A DNA stretch of 64,000 nucleotides, from the NCBI GenBank assembly GCA_964415365.1, contig CAYPYW010000008.1, positions 29,563 to 93,562 on the forward strand, read 5' to 3'. Positions 25,600 to 34,155 of this stretch are shown here, in pieces. The stretch's first letter is position 1. Every line of letters begins with the position of its first letter. Source of the DNA: Hydromicrobium sp964415365. GTDB taxonomy: Bacteria > Actinomycetota > Humimicrobiia > Humimicrobiales > Humimicrobiaceae. The notes under the pieces are model-generated. The model searched no databases, was not told the DNA's origin, and was given only the letters and a program-made list of their open reading frames with translations. The translations under genes were made by a program, and so were the position numbers.

Positions 25600-25863
25600 A
25601 TGAGCAAAACTAAATTAACCTTATATGTAGATAAAGAGATAAGTGAGAAAGCAAGGAAGATTTCAAAAATTACCGGCAGGTCGATTTCAAGCATTGTTTC
25701 GGATTTTATCTATAAAAGTGATTTGGAAAATAGAAGCTTTATAATTTCAGAAAAAGTGGAAAAATGGCTGGGAATTGCAGGTTCAAAAGGGGATGAAAGC
25801 TATAAAAAAATTCGTGATAAAGTTTATGAAGAAAAGTTAAAAAGATATGAAACTTCTTCTTGA
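25600..25863 (+). CDS. Ribbon-helix-helix-type antitoxin (DUF6364-like)
   Basis: This 87-residue protein starts KTKLTLYVDKEISEKARKI, a basic beta strand followed by helices (residues 4 to about 40), the pattern of RHH DNA-binding domains; SISSIVSDFI is the second helix. The remaining C-terminal half is expected to wrap the toxin. It overlaps the PIN-toxin gene by 17 bases. It should neutralise the toxin and repress its own promoter. Low-scoring alternatives (another small RHH regulator) are made unlikely by the adjacent PIN domain. Confidence 0.75.
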   Translation: MSKTKLTLYVDKEISEKARKISKITGRSISSIVSDFIYKSDLENRSFIISEKVEKWLGIAGSKGDESYKKIRDKVYEEKLKRYETSS

Positions 25864-26248
25864 CACCAATCTTTTTTTAGATGTTATATTAAAAAGGGAG
25901 TATCATTATTTTGACAACCTACGGGTCTGGTCCTTGGTATCTGATAAAAAGATTAAAGGCTGTATTTCCGCGATTTCTATAAATAACCTGTATTACATAC
26001 TCGGAAAGTTAGTAGAAATTGAGCTGGTTGGGAAATTCATTGACCAGATACTGGATGAATTCGAAATAATCCCACTGACAAAGGAAATATTAAAACAGGC
26101 AAGATCTATTAAAAATAGAGATTATGAGGATTTGATTCAGTATTTTTCTGCTATAAGTTCTTTCTGTGATTTTATTATTACACGTAATAAAAGTGATTTT
26201 CCCGACACCGGAATCAAAATAGCAAGTCCTTCAGAGTTTATATCTTCT
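25847..26248 (+). CDS. PIN-domain toxin (VapC-like), 3' end lost in assembly gap
   Basis: About 134 residues are readable before the N run. MKLLLDTNLFLDVILKRE gives the first catalytic aspartate (D6); SAISINNLYYIL holds the middle conserved region, though the usual acidic residue there is replaced by N. DYEDLIQYFSAI and IITRNKSDF give the further acidic residues. PIN toxins are Mg2+-dependent RNases. The text reaches the usual PIN end (IKIASPSEFISS), so only a few residues are probably hidden by the gap. The frame after the gap has no coding resemblance. Confidence 0.75.
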
Positions 26249-26348
26249 NNNNNNNNNNNNNNNNNNNNNNNNNNNNNNNNNNNNNNNNNNNNNNNNNNNN
26301 NNNNNNNNNNNNNNNNNNNNNNNNNNNNNNNNNNNNNNNNNNNNNNNN
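26249..26348. other. Assembly gap of 100 N
   Basis: Exactly 100 unknown bases, a conventional scaffold spacer, so the true distance is unknown. It hides the 3' end of the PIN-toxin gene. The flanks may not be as close as drawn. Confidence 0.98.
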
Positions 26349-26361
26349 CACTTGAAGTAAT

Positions 26362-27636
26362 CTATTCTTTAAAAGTATCTCTGTATTCTTTATAATCCCT
26401 CGCGGTAATTTTTTCTGCTGTTTCTCTTGCTGTATTGATATCATCAAAGTTCTCTTCTGCTGCAGCAACAATATTCGGATCAATTTTGTTATTTTTGGCC
26501 ATATCGTTTAAAATATCTAGACTTTCTTTCTTATTCATACCTTTTCTGTAAGGCCTATCTTCGGTTATTGCTGTAAAGATATCTGCTATTGCCATAATTC
26601 TTGCGCCCAGACTTAATTCTCCTCCGGTCAGATGAAAAGGATAACCGTTTCCATCTAAAGTCTCATGATGAAATGCTGCCCAGGAGTTTATGGTTTCTAA
26701 ATTTGTTATATTTTCGAGTATCCTGTAAGTATAATAAGTATGACTTCTAACAATCCTGAATTCATCAGTATCCAGACTAGCTGCCTTGTCCAGGATTTCA
26801 ACCGGAACGGCTAATTTGCCAAGATCATGCAGGTAGCCTGCTATTCTCATCATGAATACTTCATTATCTGAAAAACCCATAACTCTTGACAGGAATTCTG
26901 CAACGGCTGTAACCCCGCTTGAATGGGTGGCAGTAAATGGGCTTCTAAAGTCAACAATGTGGCTGAACATATTTGCGAATTTGCCTATGTTATCAAGTTC
27001 AAAGTCAAGAGGTAAATAACCCAATTTATCCATGAATTCAGAAATTTCAGGCTGGCTTACAGCATCTAGCCAAAAATATTCTTTATTCTTTGAATTTATT
27101 ATTTCTTGTGCTATATCTGCCCTGTACTTAACCTTGGAATCTTTTTTTATTATCTGGCAAATATCATCAACCTGTCCTAAGATCTCTTTATTTTTATCAA
27201 TTAATACATCGAGCCTGTCAGCAATCTGGATTATCTGAGTAGAAAGTTTTATTTGTTCAGACAATTCCAGATCCTCGATATCTTTCCAAGGGTGATGGTG
27301 ATATTTAATGATTGGTGCTATTTCTGTTAGTGGGTCAAAATCTTTCAATAATATGTAGCCTATATATGAATGGTTGTTAGTAATGTGTTCAGGTTGGTAA
27401 TCGTAGCTTAAAGTTTCGCGCCTTTCCTTGAGAGAGAATGAACCGATATCGTGTAGAAGACCAGCTATAATCAGATTGTATTTAAAGTTATTGGAAAGGC
27501 CCATATTATCAGCTATGCCCAGAGAAGTAAACGCAACCCTTTTATTGTGGCTGTTTAATTCTCTGTCTACCAGGTCAGTAGCTTCAGAGATACTGAGCAC
27601 CAAATCAAGAAAAGGAATTGGTCTTTTTGCTAACAT
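26362..27636 (-). CDS. HD-GYP domain protein with two HD modules, putative cyclic-di-GMP phosphodiesterase
   Basis: This 424-residue cytosolic protein has an N-terminal HD domain (LLHDIG at 61-66, later HHHPWKD) and a C-terminal HD-GYP domain. The latter has GYLHDLGKL (about 266-274), HHETLDGNGYPF (about 318-329) and GARIMAIADIFTAITEDRPY. The intact HHExxDGxGYP motif supports cyclic-di-nucleotide hydrolysis. No receiver or sensor domain is attached. Two tandem HD modules are known in some HD-GYP proteins. A GGDEF protein is encoded at 51963 in the same window and could be an opposing activity (inference). Confidence 0.87.
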   Translation of the reverse strand: MLAKRPIPFLDLVLSISEATDLVDRELNSHNKRVAFTSLGIADNMGLSNNFKYNLIIAGLLHDIGSFSLKERRETLSYDYQPEHITNNHSYIGYILLKDFDPLTEIAPIIKYHHHPWKDIEDLELSEQIKLSTQIIQIADRLDVLIDKNKEILGQVDDICQIIKKDSKVKYRADIAQEIINSKNKEYFWLDAVSQPEISEFMDKLGYLPLDFELDNIGKFANMFSHIVDFRSPFTATHSSGVTAVAEFLSRVMGFSDNEVFMMRIAGYLHDLGKLAVPVEILDKAASLDTDEFRIVRSHTYYTYRILENITNLETINSWAAFHHETLDGNGYPFHLTGGELSLGARIMAIADIFTAITEDRPYRKGMNKKESLDILNDMAKNNKIDPNIVAAAEENFDDINTARETAEKITARDYKEYRDTFKE

Positions 27637-27807
27637 CCCCAGATAACTTTATATAGGTTTATTAATTTTTAAAATACAAATTTGTTACTTCGCTAATATT
27701 TTTTGCAAGCATTTCAAATGCTGGCTTATATTAGATTTGTATTATACTTGATATTGTTAAAAAATTTAACTATTTATTAAATAATTATGACAATTAAAGT
27801 TATTATT

Positions 27808-28155
27808 TCAATCATCCTTAATTTTCTCTGGTTTAACCTCTTTCTTTATCGAAGTGATCTTTTTTAGAATTTTTACAGCAGAATCTAAATCCTCTCTGTA
27901 TCTGGTATCATCTGCAGGATTGAATAAGCGGTTACCTCGGTGGTATTTGGTATCAGTGAAGGTTAGTTTTTTGAAGTCATTTATATCCTGAATGAAATCA
28001 GAGGAGAGATCTTTTAGAAGATTTATAGTACTGGCATGCCAGTTTTTGAACCTGGAGTCTTTGCTGTGTAAATTCCTGATTGATTTGGTTTCTTTTAGTT
28101 TTTTTTCTATTTTTCCTAATAGTTCTTTGTCTGTCATTTTTTCTATCTTTCTCAT
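27808..28155 (-). CDS. Hypothetical protein, helical, charged
   Basis: From the ATG at 28155 the frame encodes 115 residues; a TTG at 28164 would add three. It is a charged, mostly helical soluble protein with a lysine-rich start (KIEKKLKETKSI), a central stretch DFKKLTFTDTKYHRGNRLF and a basic C-terminus. I do not recognise the family. No signal peptide, membrane segment or cysteine motif is visible. No clear ribosome-binding site supports either start. It is flanked by AT-rich spacers and stands alone. Confidence 0.5.
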   Translation of the reverse strand: MRKIEKMTDKELLGKIEKKLKETKSIRNLHSKDSRFKNWHASTINLLKDLSSDFIQDINDFKKLTFTDTKYHRGNRLFNPADDTRYREDLDSAVKILKKITSIKKEVKPEKIKDD

Positions 28156-28354
28156 TATAGTCAATTTAAATTCATTTTATCATATTCTTTATCCATTATG
28201 AATTTTATATGAATAAATTTTGAGTGCTGGTTTTACTTTCTGGTTAAAAAAGTATATTTGTAAAACTCCCATCAGGCTACAAATTAAGATTAAAAGATGG
28301 TAACATTATTCCTGTTAATTAGGGATTTATGCTTGGTGAATCATAGGAGATATT

Positions 28355-28795
28355 ATGAAAATTGAAAGCACAGTTTTTAAAAATAATAAATTAATCCCAC
28401 CAAAATATACGTGTGACGGTGAAAATATAAGTCCTCCTTTGGTGATAGATGATGTTCCTGAGAATACAAAGAGCCTGGTTCTAATTGTTGATGATCCTGA
28501 TGCTCCAAGAGGAACCTGGGTTCACTGGACTGTCTGGAATATAGATCCGTATATCAAAGAAATCCCTGAAAATAGCTGCCCTCAGAGTGCAGTGGAAGGA
28601 ATGACCGATTCCGGCAGACCTGGATACAGCGGTCCTTGCCCTCCTTCCGGAACCCATCGTTATTTCTTCAAGCTTTTTGCATTGAATACTACTCTGGATC
28701 TTGATACTTCGATGGAGGCGGCGGATATTGAAAGGGAAATTGAAGGGAATATCCTGGCAAAAGCACAGTTAGTGGGATTATACAGACGTCAGTAG
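28355..28795 (+). CDS. YbhB/YbcL family protein (PEBP, Raf-kinase-inhibitor-like)
   Basis: This 146-residue protein has the phosphatidylethanolamine-binding fold signatures YTCDGENISPPLVIDDVP, VDDPDAPRGTWVHWTVWNI and GPCPPSGTHRYFFKLFAL, which line the anion-binding pocket. Bacterial members are cytosolic with unknown physiological ligand. GGAGATATT precedes the ATG. It lies tail-to-tail with the hydrogenase maturation protease gene (1 bp apart) and is not part of that operon. Confidence 0.9.
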   Translation: MKIESTVFKNNKLIPPKYTCDGENISPPLVIDDVPENTKSLVLIVDDPDAPRGTWVHWTVWNIDPYIKEIPENSCPQSAVEGMTDSGRPGYSGPCPPSGTHRYFFKLFALNTTLDLDTSMEAADIEREIEGNILAKAQLVGLYRRQ

Positions 28796-28796
28796 T

Positions 28797-29372
28797 TTAT
28801 GGTGTTATATATTTTTTAATTAATCCGATAATTTTTGGAACTTTTTTTTCTATTGCGTTGGATAATTCCATAGAAAAAGTAAGGGTATTATCTAATTTGC
28901 TGTTTTCACTTATATTCACTCCAATAAAATATCCATCTATCTTTGTCCTGTAAGTTAGGTAGAATAAATTCAATACGTCTATGAGTGCAGTTTGATGAAA
29001 AGAAATAAAATCTTTACTAAAGTATTTGGACTCAGCAATATCATAGAGGTCGCTTAAAGGTATGAGATAAATATCTCCCTTAATGGAGGTGTTTCTTTTA
29101 TCTTCTTTGTTTAGAACATCATCGTTATTAGTGTTATCTGAAGTGGTATGGAGTGTCGTTATGGCATCTATGATTATAAATTTGCAGTTCCGGTAAGTTT
29201 CAAAGATAGGAAATAACCTGAAGCCTGCTGTTGAACCATCTATTACCAGTACACTGGAAGGAAGGTTTTCTTCCTGCAGCTTCTTAATAATATGTACCCC
29301 TATACCTTCGTCTCCAAGCAGAATATTACCAATGCCCAGTACTATGGTTTTGATTTTTTTTAGGTTTTTCAC
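28797..29372 (-). CDS. NiFe hydrogenase maturation protease
   Basis: This 191-residue endopeptidase (HyaD/HycI/HoxW family) trims the C-terminal extension of the large subunit after nickel insertion. The motif VLGIGNILLGDEGIGVHII has the nickel-sensing glutamate, VIDGST and a later acidic position follow, and SFHQTALIDVL contains the conserved histidine. A poorly conserved insert with many N and T residues (about 80-100) makes it longer than the usual 150-160. It begins with GTG 5 bp after metF, the last gene of the hydrogenase operon; its substrate is presumably the large subunit encoded at 30983-32533. Confidence 0.88.
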   Translation of the reverse strand: MKNLKKIKTIVLGIGNILLGDEGIGVHIIKKLQEENLPSSVLVIDGSTAGFRLFPIFETYRNCKFIIIDAITTLHTTSDNTNNDDVLNKEDKRNTSIKGDIYLIPLSDLYDIAESKYFSKDFISFHQTALIDVLNLFYLTYRTKIDGYFIGVNISENSKLDNTLTFSMELSNAIEKKVPKIIGLIKKYITP

Positions 29373-29377
29373 CGAAT

Positions 29378-30274
29378 TTATTTTAAGTTTTTAACTACGG
29401 CAGGCACGTGTTTTTCCCATCCGAGAGCTTGAATATGGACTCCGGCGCAGTATGATTTGACTTCCTCTATCAGTCCGGATGCGATCTCAATACACATTGA
29501 AACCTTATCTTGTGTTCCTTCCATCTTCTTTACCAACGGTTCGGGCACAAATACACCCGGTACAAATTTATTCATATAATTAGCCATTTTTTCGGATTTT
29601 AAAAGAATTATACCGGCAAGGATCGGAACATTGATATTTTCCCTATGAATTCTCTCCATAAATCTTTTAAAAACCTCTGCGTCAAATATAGCCTGGGTCT
29701 GGAAGAATTGAGCTCCCTGGTTTATCTTTTTCTTCATCTTTATGATCTGAAGCTCATAAGATGCTTCAGTGTCCGCACCCGGATTCACCACAGCACCCTT
29801 AAAGAAAGAAGGTTTTTGGGTTAGCTCTTTTTCGGCTAGATCCTTTCCCTCTTCCAGTTTTTTTATTGTCCACAGTAATTGAACAGAATCAAGATCAAAT
29901 ACAGGCTCGGCCTGAGGATGATCGCCGGTGGTAGTATAGTCACCGGTAAGAGCAAGAACATTTCTTATTCCCATAACGTAAGCACTCAATAGATCGGATT
30001 GGAGGGCTAGTCTGTTTCTATCCCTGCATGTGACTTGAAATATGGGATCGAGACCCCACTCTTTCAACAAATGGCAGGTGGTGAGTGAGCCCAGTCTCAT
30101 TACCGAGCTTTGAAGATCGGTTACGTTTATTCCGTCTGCAATACCCTTTAGATATTCGGCTGCTTCCCTTATCTCTTCAATTTCAGCACCTTTGGGAGGT
30201 CCTATCTCACAGGTTACTGCGAATTTTCCGTCTCTGAGAGTTTTTTCAAATTTTGATTTTTCTGCTGAGTCCAT
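29378..30274 (-). CDS. metF: Methylenetetrahydrofolate reductase, flavoprotein subunit
   Basis: This 298-residue TIM-barrel flavoprotein reduces methylene-THF to methyl-THF. Seen motifs are FAVTCEIGPPKG (catalytic glutamate), DGINVTDLQSS, VTCRDRNRLALQSDL, NVLALTGDYTTTGDHPQAEP and GAQFFQTQAIFD. It has no C-terminal regulatory domain. It starts 2 bp after the metV stop with GAGGAGGT upstream. Pairing with MetV is the acetogen-type (Moorella-like) arrangement, where MetF needs MetV and an external electron donor instead of using NAD(P)H alone. Here the only donor genes in the operon encode a NiFe hydrogenase. Confidence 0.93.
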   Translation of the reverse strand: MDSAEKSKFEKTLRDGKFAVTCEIGPPKGAEIEEIREAAEYLKGIADGINVTDLQSSVMRLGSLTTCHLLKEWGLDPIFQVTCRDRNRLALQSDLLSAYVMGIRNVLALTGDYTTTGDHPQAEPVFDLDSVQLLWTIKKLEEGKDLAEKELTQKPSFFKGAVVNPGADTEASYELQIIKMKKKINQGAQFFQTQAIFDAEVFKRFMERIHRENINVPILAGIILLKSEKMANYMNKFVPGVFVPEPLVKKMEGTQDKVSMCIEIASGLIEEVKSYCAGVHIQALGWEKHVPAVVKNLK

Positions 30275-30276
30275 AG

Positions 30277-30954
30277 TTATACTACCTCCTCATCATCCAG
30301 CGCCCATAACCTTGTTTTTCTTAGAACCGCTGATGGTAATATTTTTGAATAATCTCTGGGTGGTATGAATTTGTCTAATATATCTAATTTACCTATTCTT
30401 TTTAAGTTATTATAGATAAGTTCCCAGCCGCAATCCCTTTCCGGGTCTGTTTCACACTTACCGTTACTCTGGCCAGCGCAGGCGCCATTTTCTAGCTTTT
30501 TAGGACAGGCAGTGTAAGGGCATATTCCGCCGGTGTAGTCCAATATACAATCGCCACAGGTATCACATCTTTCAGTACCCTGCCACATACCGGTTATACC
30601 ACCGAAAGTTATGGTATTTAAAGCAGGGTGGCATACCTTATCCAGAACTGCAGCTGTTGTCTGGACACCAAGACCACATGAGAAAACCAATACTGAATCT
30701 GCATTTTTAATTTCATCCAGTCTTGGCTTTATTCTGGAACGGATGAGTGCTTTCTGGCACAAAAAATCTATTTCCAGAATACCGGTGATGGATTTTCCTT
30801 CTTTTTCAAGTTTTTCCTTAATATCATTAAGTACTGCTTTTCCGCCGGTATCAGCACCTTCAGGGCAGCCTCCGCAACCCATAATGAATATTTTTTTCTC
30901 ATCTATTAGTTTTTTAAATAATTCTTCTATAGGTTTGAATTGAGTTAATATCAT
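30277..30954 (-). CDS. metV: MetV: methylenetetrahydrofolate reductase partner, Cys-rich
   Basis: This 225-residue protein (MTHFR C-terminal-like family) carries many cysteines: GCGGCPEGAD (about 26-35), FSCGLGVQTTAA, and a C-terminal ferredoxin-like or zinc cluster region RCDTCGDCILDYTGGICPYT followed by ACPKKLENGACAGQSNGKC. In acetogens MetV forms a complex with MetF and handles electron transfer to its flavin. AGGAGG lies 4 bases before the ATG. It sits between the hydrogenase large subunit (28-bp gap) and metF (2-bp gap), so its likely role here is to connect hydrogenase electrons to MetF (inference). Confidence 0.9.
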   Translation of the reverse strand: MILTQFKPIEELFKKLIDEKKIFIMGCGGCPEGADTGGKAVLNDIKEKLEKEGKSITGILEIDFLCQKALIRSRIKPRLDEIKNADSVLVFSCGLGVQTTAAVLDKVCHPALNTITFGGITGMWQGTERCDTCGDCILDYTGGICPYTACPKKLENGACAGQSNGKCETDPERDCGWELIYNNLKRIGKLDILDKFIPPRDYSKILPSAVLRKTRLWALDDEEVV

Positions 30955-30982
30955 AAAACCTCCTAAAAAGTATTTAAAGTCT

Positions 30983-32533
30983 TTAGACTATTTTATATTT
31001 TCCTATTAAATTTCCCTTTGGTGTTACTACATGAACTGCACAGGCAGTACATGGGTCAAAACTTCTGATGACTCTTAAAATCTCAATCGGGCTATTGCTT
31101 TCTTTAATTTTAAGGCCGATGAGTGCCTGCTCATATGGGCCAGGCTGCCCGTCTTTATCTTTTGGTGATGCATTCCAGGCGGTAGGAGTAATTACCTGGT
31201 AATTGGAAATTCTCCCTTCCTTTACGCTTAGCCAGTGCCCCAGTGCACCTCTTGGTGCTGCACAGAGCCCTACTCCTTTTCCATCGGCAGGAGGTTCATA
31301 TTCGGCGGTAGTAGGTTCCCCGGCTTTCAGCTGCTGGGCCCACTTTAGCAGCTGGTCAGCTATTATATTTGCCGAAAGCACTCTACCCAGATGTCTTCCT
31401 ACCACTGAGTGCATATTGGAGATATCTCCTCCGATCTCTGATAAGGCACTATCAACCATGTTTTTAATGTAAGGATCTTTTTTACCCAGGTAAGTTGAAA
31501 GAACACTTGCAACAGGGCCGACCTCATAAACTTCACCGTTGTATCTTGGAGATTTAAGCCAGGAATAACCTTCCTGCTTGTCTGCCATTGGTTCGGTTCT
31601 GCCAGCAGCGGGATGTAGGGGTTCGGAATTTTTATACCAACTGTGGGTTACATCTTCGGTTATATTGTTGATATCAATTTCACTATACTTGTCAATATTA
31701 TTTACAAGACCTCCCTTAAGAAGAGCATCGTTATAATTTCCGTTGGATTTGACCCTGTACGAATTGTATGCCAGCAGATTCTGGCAGCCTTTACCAATTT
31801 CGAGATATTCACTGTATGTTTTGGCGACTGCTATAACATCGGGCAGATAATAGTTTTTAACAAAATCCAGAATTTCTTCTAATCTCCACATAAATTCGGT
31901 TATTTTATCAGCGGTCAGTTTCTCTGATACCCCACCGGCTACAATTGCAGCATCGTGGGGCCATTTCCCTCCAAAAAGAGTAGCTGCCTCCTGAGTTTTT
32001 CTGTAAATATCCAGTGCCCTGATATAGTGATTTACTATTATACTTGTAGTCCTTGCATCAAACTTATAATCTATATCATCTCTGGGCAGAAAAGGACTGG
32101 AATATCCCTGCTGGAGAAAATGCTTTAAGGTATTTAGTTCTCTATTGTTCCCTTCATATTCCAGTACTCTGGCAGGATCTATATAATCAAGCCCGCTTAA
32201 AATGTAGAAATGGAGAATATGGTCGGCAACACTTCTGGTGCCCAGAATTAAATTCCTCATCAAAATCCCATTTTCGGGAATTTTATCGGTAAGGCCAGCA
32301 AAATCATCCACTGCTCTTACCGAGGCCATAGCATGGGGTTCGGGACATACGCCGCATATTCTCTGGGTAATCATTACTGCATCTCTGGGATCTCTGCCTT
32401 TTAACATGATTTCTATACCTCTGAACATAGTTCCGCTGATGTTGGCGTCTTTCAGCTGGCCGTTGTCTACTACTGCTTCTACTTTTAAATGGCCTTCTAT
32501 TCTAGTTATAGGGTGTATTACAATTTTTTTCAC
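30983..32533 (-). CDS. NiFe hydrogenase large subunit
   Basis: This 516-residue catalytic subunit carries the NiFe(CN)2CO site. The L1 motif RICGVCPEPHA supplies C60 and C63 and H67; the L2 motif DPCTACAVH supplies C495 and C498, with H501 as the cleavage point. Fifteen residues (VVTPKGNLIGKYKIV) follow H501, the extension removed by the protease encoded in the same operon. The L1 and L2 forms resemble group 1/2 uptake enzymes more than F420- or NAD-linked group 3 enzymes; subgroup needs a tree. It starts with GTG after AGGAAGGTGA, 12 bp behind the small subunit. Confidence 0.94.
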   Translation of the reverse strand: MKKIVIHPITRIEGHLKVEAVVDNGQLKDANISGTMFRGIEIMLKGRDPRDAVMITQRICGVCPEPHAMASVRAVDDFAGLTDKIPENGILMRNLILGTRSVADHILHFYILSGLDYIDPARVLEYEGNNRELNTLKHFLQQGYSSPFLPRDDIDYKFDARTTSIIVNHYIRALDIYRKTQEAATLFGGKWPHDAAIVAGGVSEKLTADKITEFMWRLEEILDFVKNYYLPDVIAVAKTYSEYLEIGKGCQNLLAYNSYRVKSNGNYNDALLKGGLVNNIDKYSEIDINNITEDVTHSWYKNSEPLHPAAGRTEPMADKQEGYSWLKSPRYNGEVYEVGPVASVLSTYLGKKDPYIKNMVDSALSEIGGDISNMHSVVGRHLGRVLSANIIADQLLKWAQQLKAGEPTTAEYEPPADGKGVGLCAAPRGALGHWLSVKEGRISNYQVITPTAWNASPKDKDGQPGPYEQALIGLKIKESNSPIEILRVIRSFDPCTACAVHVVTPKGNLIGKYKIV

Positions 32534-32545
32534 GATTTCACCTTC

Positions 32546-33442
32546 CTAAAAATTATTTTTTTGGATTTTAGCCTTCTTTTCATTTGCAGGTATTTCCAGA
32601 TCAATGATCCTCTCATAGAAATCTCCCAGAAGATCAGGATACTCAGGTGAGGTACAGCTGTTACATGGAGCCCCGCATCCAATAACCCAGTTGGTTCTGC
32701 CGTTCCACTGTCTTTTGGGACAATCGGCATAGGTTATGGGCCCCTTGCATCCCAACTCATAGAGGCATCCTTCATCTCCCAACTTCTTTGCAAATTTACC
32801 TTCGTCAAAATAGGCCCTGTTAGGGCAATTTTCGTGTATTAGTTTTCCGTAATATGTTTTTGGCCTTTTGAAATCATCCAGCTGTACATTTTCCAGGCCT
32901 TTTGTGAGTACCTCTTCTATGGTACCGAATAACCAGTCGGGGTGGGGAGGACAGCCGGGTATATTTACAAGCGGTGTTTTAATATTGTTTGCCAAAAAGA
33001 TATCTCCCACACTTCGTGCTCCGGTAGGGTTTGGATTTCCGGCAGCAATCCCACCAAATGCTGCACAGGTTCCCAGAGCAATCACCAGCATTGCATTAGG
33101 TGACAGTTTTGCCGTTTCTTCCAGTATGGTAAATTTCCTGCCGTCCTTTTCTCCTGTAATGCAATAGCTACCATCACTGTTAGTTGGAATAGCGCCGTCA
33201 ATAATTAGAACATATCCCTTTTCCTTTGTTGCATTTTCAAGTATTTCCATAGCAAGATTTCCGCTTGCCGTCATAATAGTGGGATGAAAGATAAACTCGA
33301 GTTTAAAGCCGGGAATTATATCCTGGAGTAATATGTTCTTAATTGAGGGGTATTCGGAACAAAGTGTGGTTGTGACACAGCCAGTACAGTTTTGTCCCTG
33401 AATATTAATAACAGGTATGAGAGCACTTTTTTTAATATCCAT
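32546..33442 (-). CDS. NiFe hydrogenase small (Fe-S) subunit, no Tat signal
   Basis: This 298-residue electron-transfer subunit has proximal cluster residues C19 and C22 (QNCTGC), GTCAAFGG and NIPGCPPHPDWLFG. The distal ligands are the His/Cys pair in HENCPNR plus GCLYELGCKGP. The medial region is ADCPKRQWN and WVIGCGAPCNSC. The protein begins directly with the first strand, with no twin-arginine leader or C-terminal membrane anchor, so the enzyme is cytosolic. An extra cysteine before GAPC at the medial site may make that cluster a [4Fe-4S] instead of [3Fe-4S] (inference). GAAGGAGA precedes the ATG. First gene of the operon. Confidence 0.93.
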   Translation of the reverse strand: MDIKKSALIPVINIQGQNCTGCVTTTLCSEYPSIKNILLQDIIPGFKLEFIFHPTIMTASGNLAMEILENATKEKGYVLIIDGAIPTNSDGSYCITGEKDGRKFTILEETAKLSPNAMLVIALGTCAAFGGIAAGNPNPTGARSVGDIFLANNIKTPLVNIPGCPPHPDWLFGTIEEVLTKGLENVQLDDFKRPKTYYGKLIHENCPNRAYFDEGKFAKKLGDEGCLYELGCKGPITYADCPKRQWNGRTNWVIGCGAPCNSCTSPEYPDLLGDFYERIIDLEIPANEKKAKIQKNNF

Positions 33443-33471
33443 ATTGTCTCCTTCGAAAAATGATTTGTCTT

Positions 33472-33500
33472 ATTTTAAACAAAATAATACTTATTTTCAA
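33472..33500 (-). promoter_or_regulatory. Candidate promoter of the hydrogenase-metVF operon
   Basis: On the minus strand, TTGAAA (33500-33495), a 17-base spacer and TAAAAT (33477-33472) lie 29 bp before the small-subunit ATG. Consensus spacing, but AT-rich surroundings make chance matches common. Confidence 0.45.
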
Positions 33501-33666
33501 TTAATTTGGCGTGTATTTGATGACATCTCAGGTTTTTTTATTTCGTTTTATTAAGAGAATATAATTTTTTTAATTTATTGATAAAATATAAGTTGTAGGA
33601 TATTGGATTTTTTAAAGAAGAATAATCGGTAATTCATTTCAGAGTCTATAAAAATGGATTGCAAAG

Positions 33667-34140
33667 ATGGTAAGAGTTATAATGAGCTCAAGAAGATCAG
33701 GTAAAAAATATAAAATAATCGATCACCCCTCTGATATTGGTATAGAGTTTTATGGAAATACACTGGAGGAACTGTTCGAGAGTGCAGCAGAAGGCATGTT
33801 TTCCATTATATGTGATTTAGGATTTGTGAAGCCTCTGGAAAGGAGAAATATTAGAATAACCAGTGAGAATACCAATTATGAGGATTTGCTAATATCTTGG
33901 CTGGAGAGGTTGCTTTACTGGTATGAAGTTGAAAATATTTTATTTTCGAAATTCAAAGTGGATAAGATTCATAAGAAGAATCATGCCCTTGTACTGGATG
34001 CTGATATTTCCGGGGAAAAGATAAATCTGGATAAACATGAGATAAAGGTAGCTATTAAGGCACCGACTTATCACATGCTTGAAATAAAGAAAGATTGCAG
34101 AGGTTATAATTGGAGCGGCAGAGTTATTTTTGATATCTGA
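33667..34140 (+). CDS. Archease, activator of RtcB RNA ligase
   Basis: This 157-residue protein matches the archease family: KYKIIDHPSDIGIEFYG (metal-binding aspartate D26), TLEELFESAAEGMFSIICD, and the C-terminal ending. Archease speeds multiple turnover of RtcB by promoting its guanylylation. A second ATG at 33682 (after five codons) is an alternative start. The stop at 34138-34140 is followed at once by AGGAAGGGG and rtcB, so the two are translationally coupled, as in many bacteria and archaea. Confidence 0.9.
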   Translation: MVRVIMSSRRSGKKYKIIDHPSDIGIEFYGNTLEELFESAAEGMFSIICDLGFVKPLERRNIRITSENTNYEDLLISWLERLLYWYEVENILFSKFKVDKIHKKNHALVLDADISGEKINLDKHEIKVAIKAPTYHMLEIKKDCRGYNWSGRVIFDI

Positions 34141-34155
34141 TGAGGAAGGGGATTT

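Noticed and set aside
32053..32549. Plus-strand frames opposite the hydrogenase large subunit
   Set aside because: They are shadows of a gene whose minus-strand product carries complete NiFe ligand motifs.
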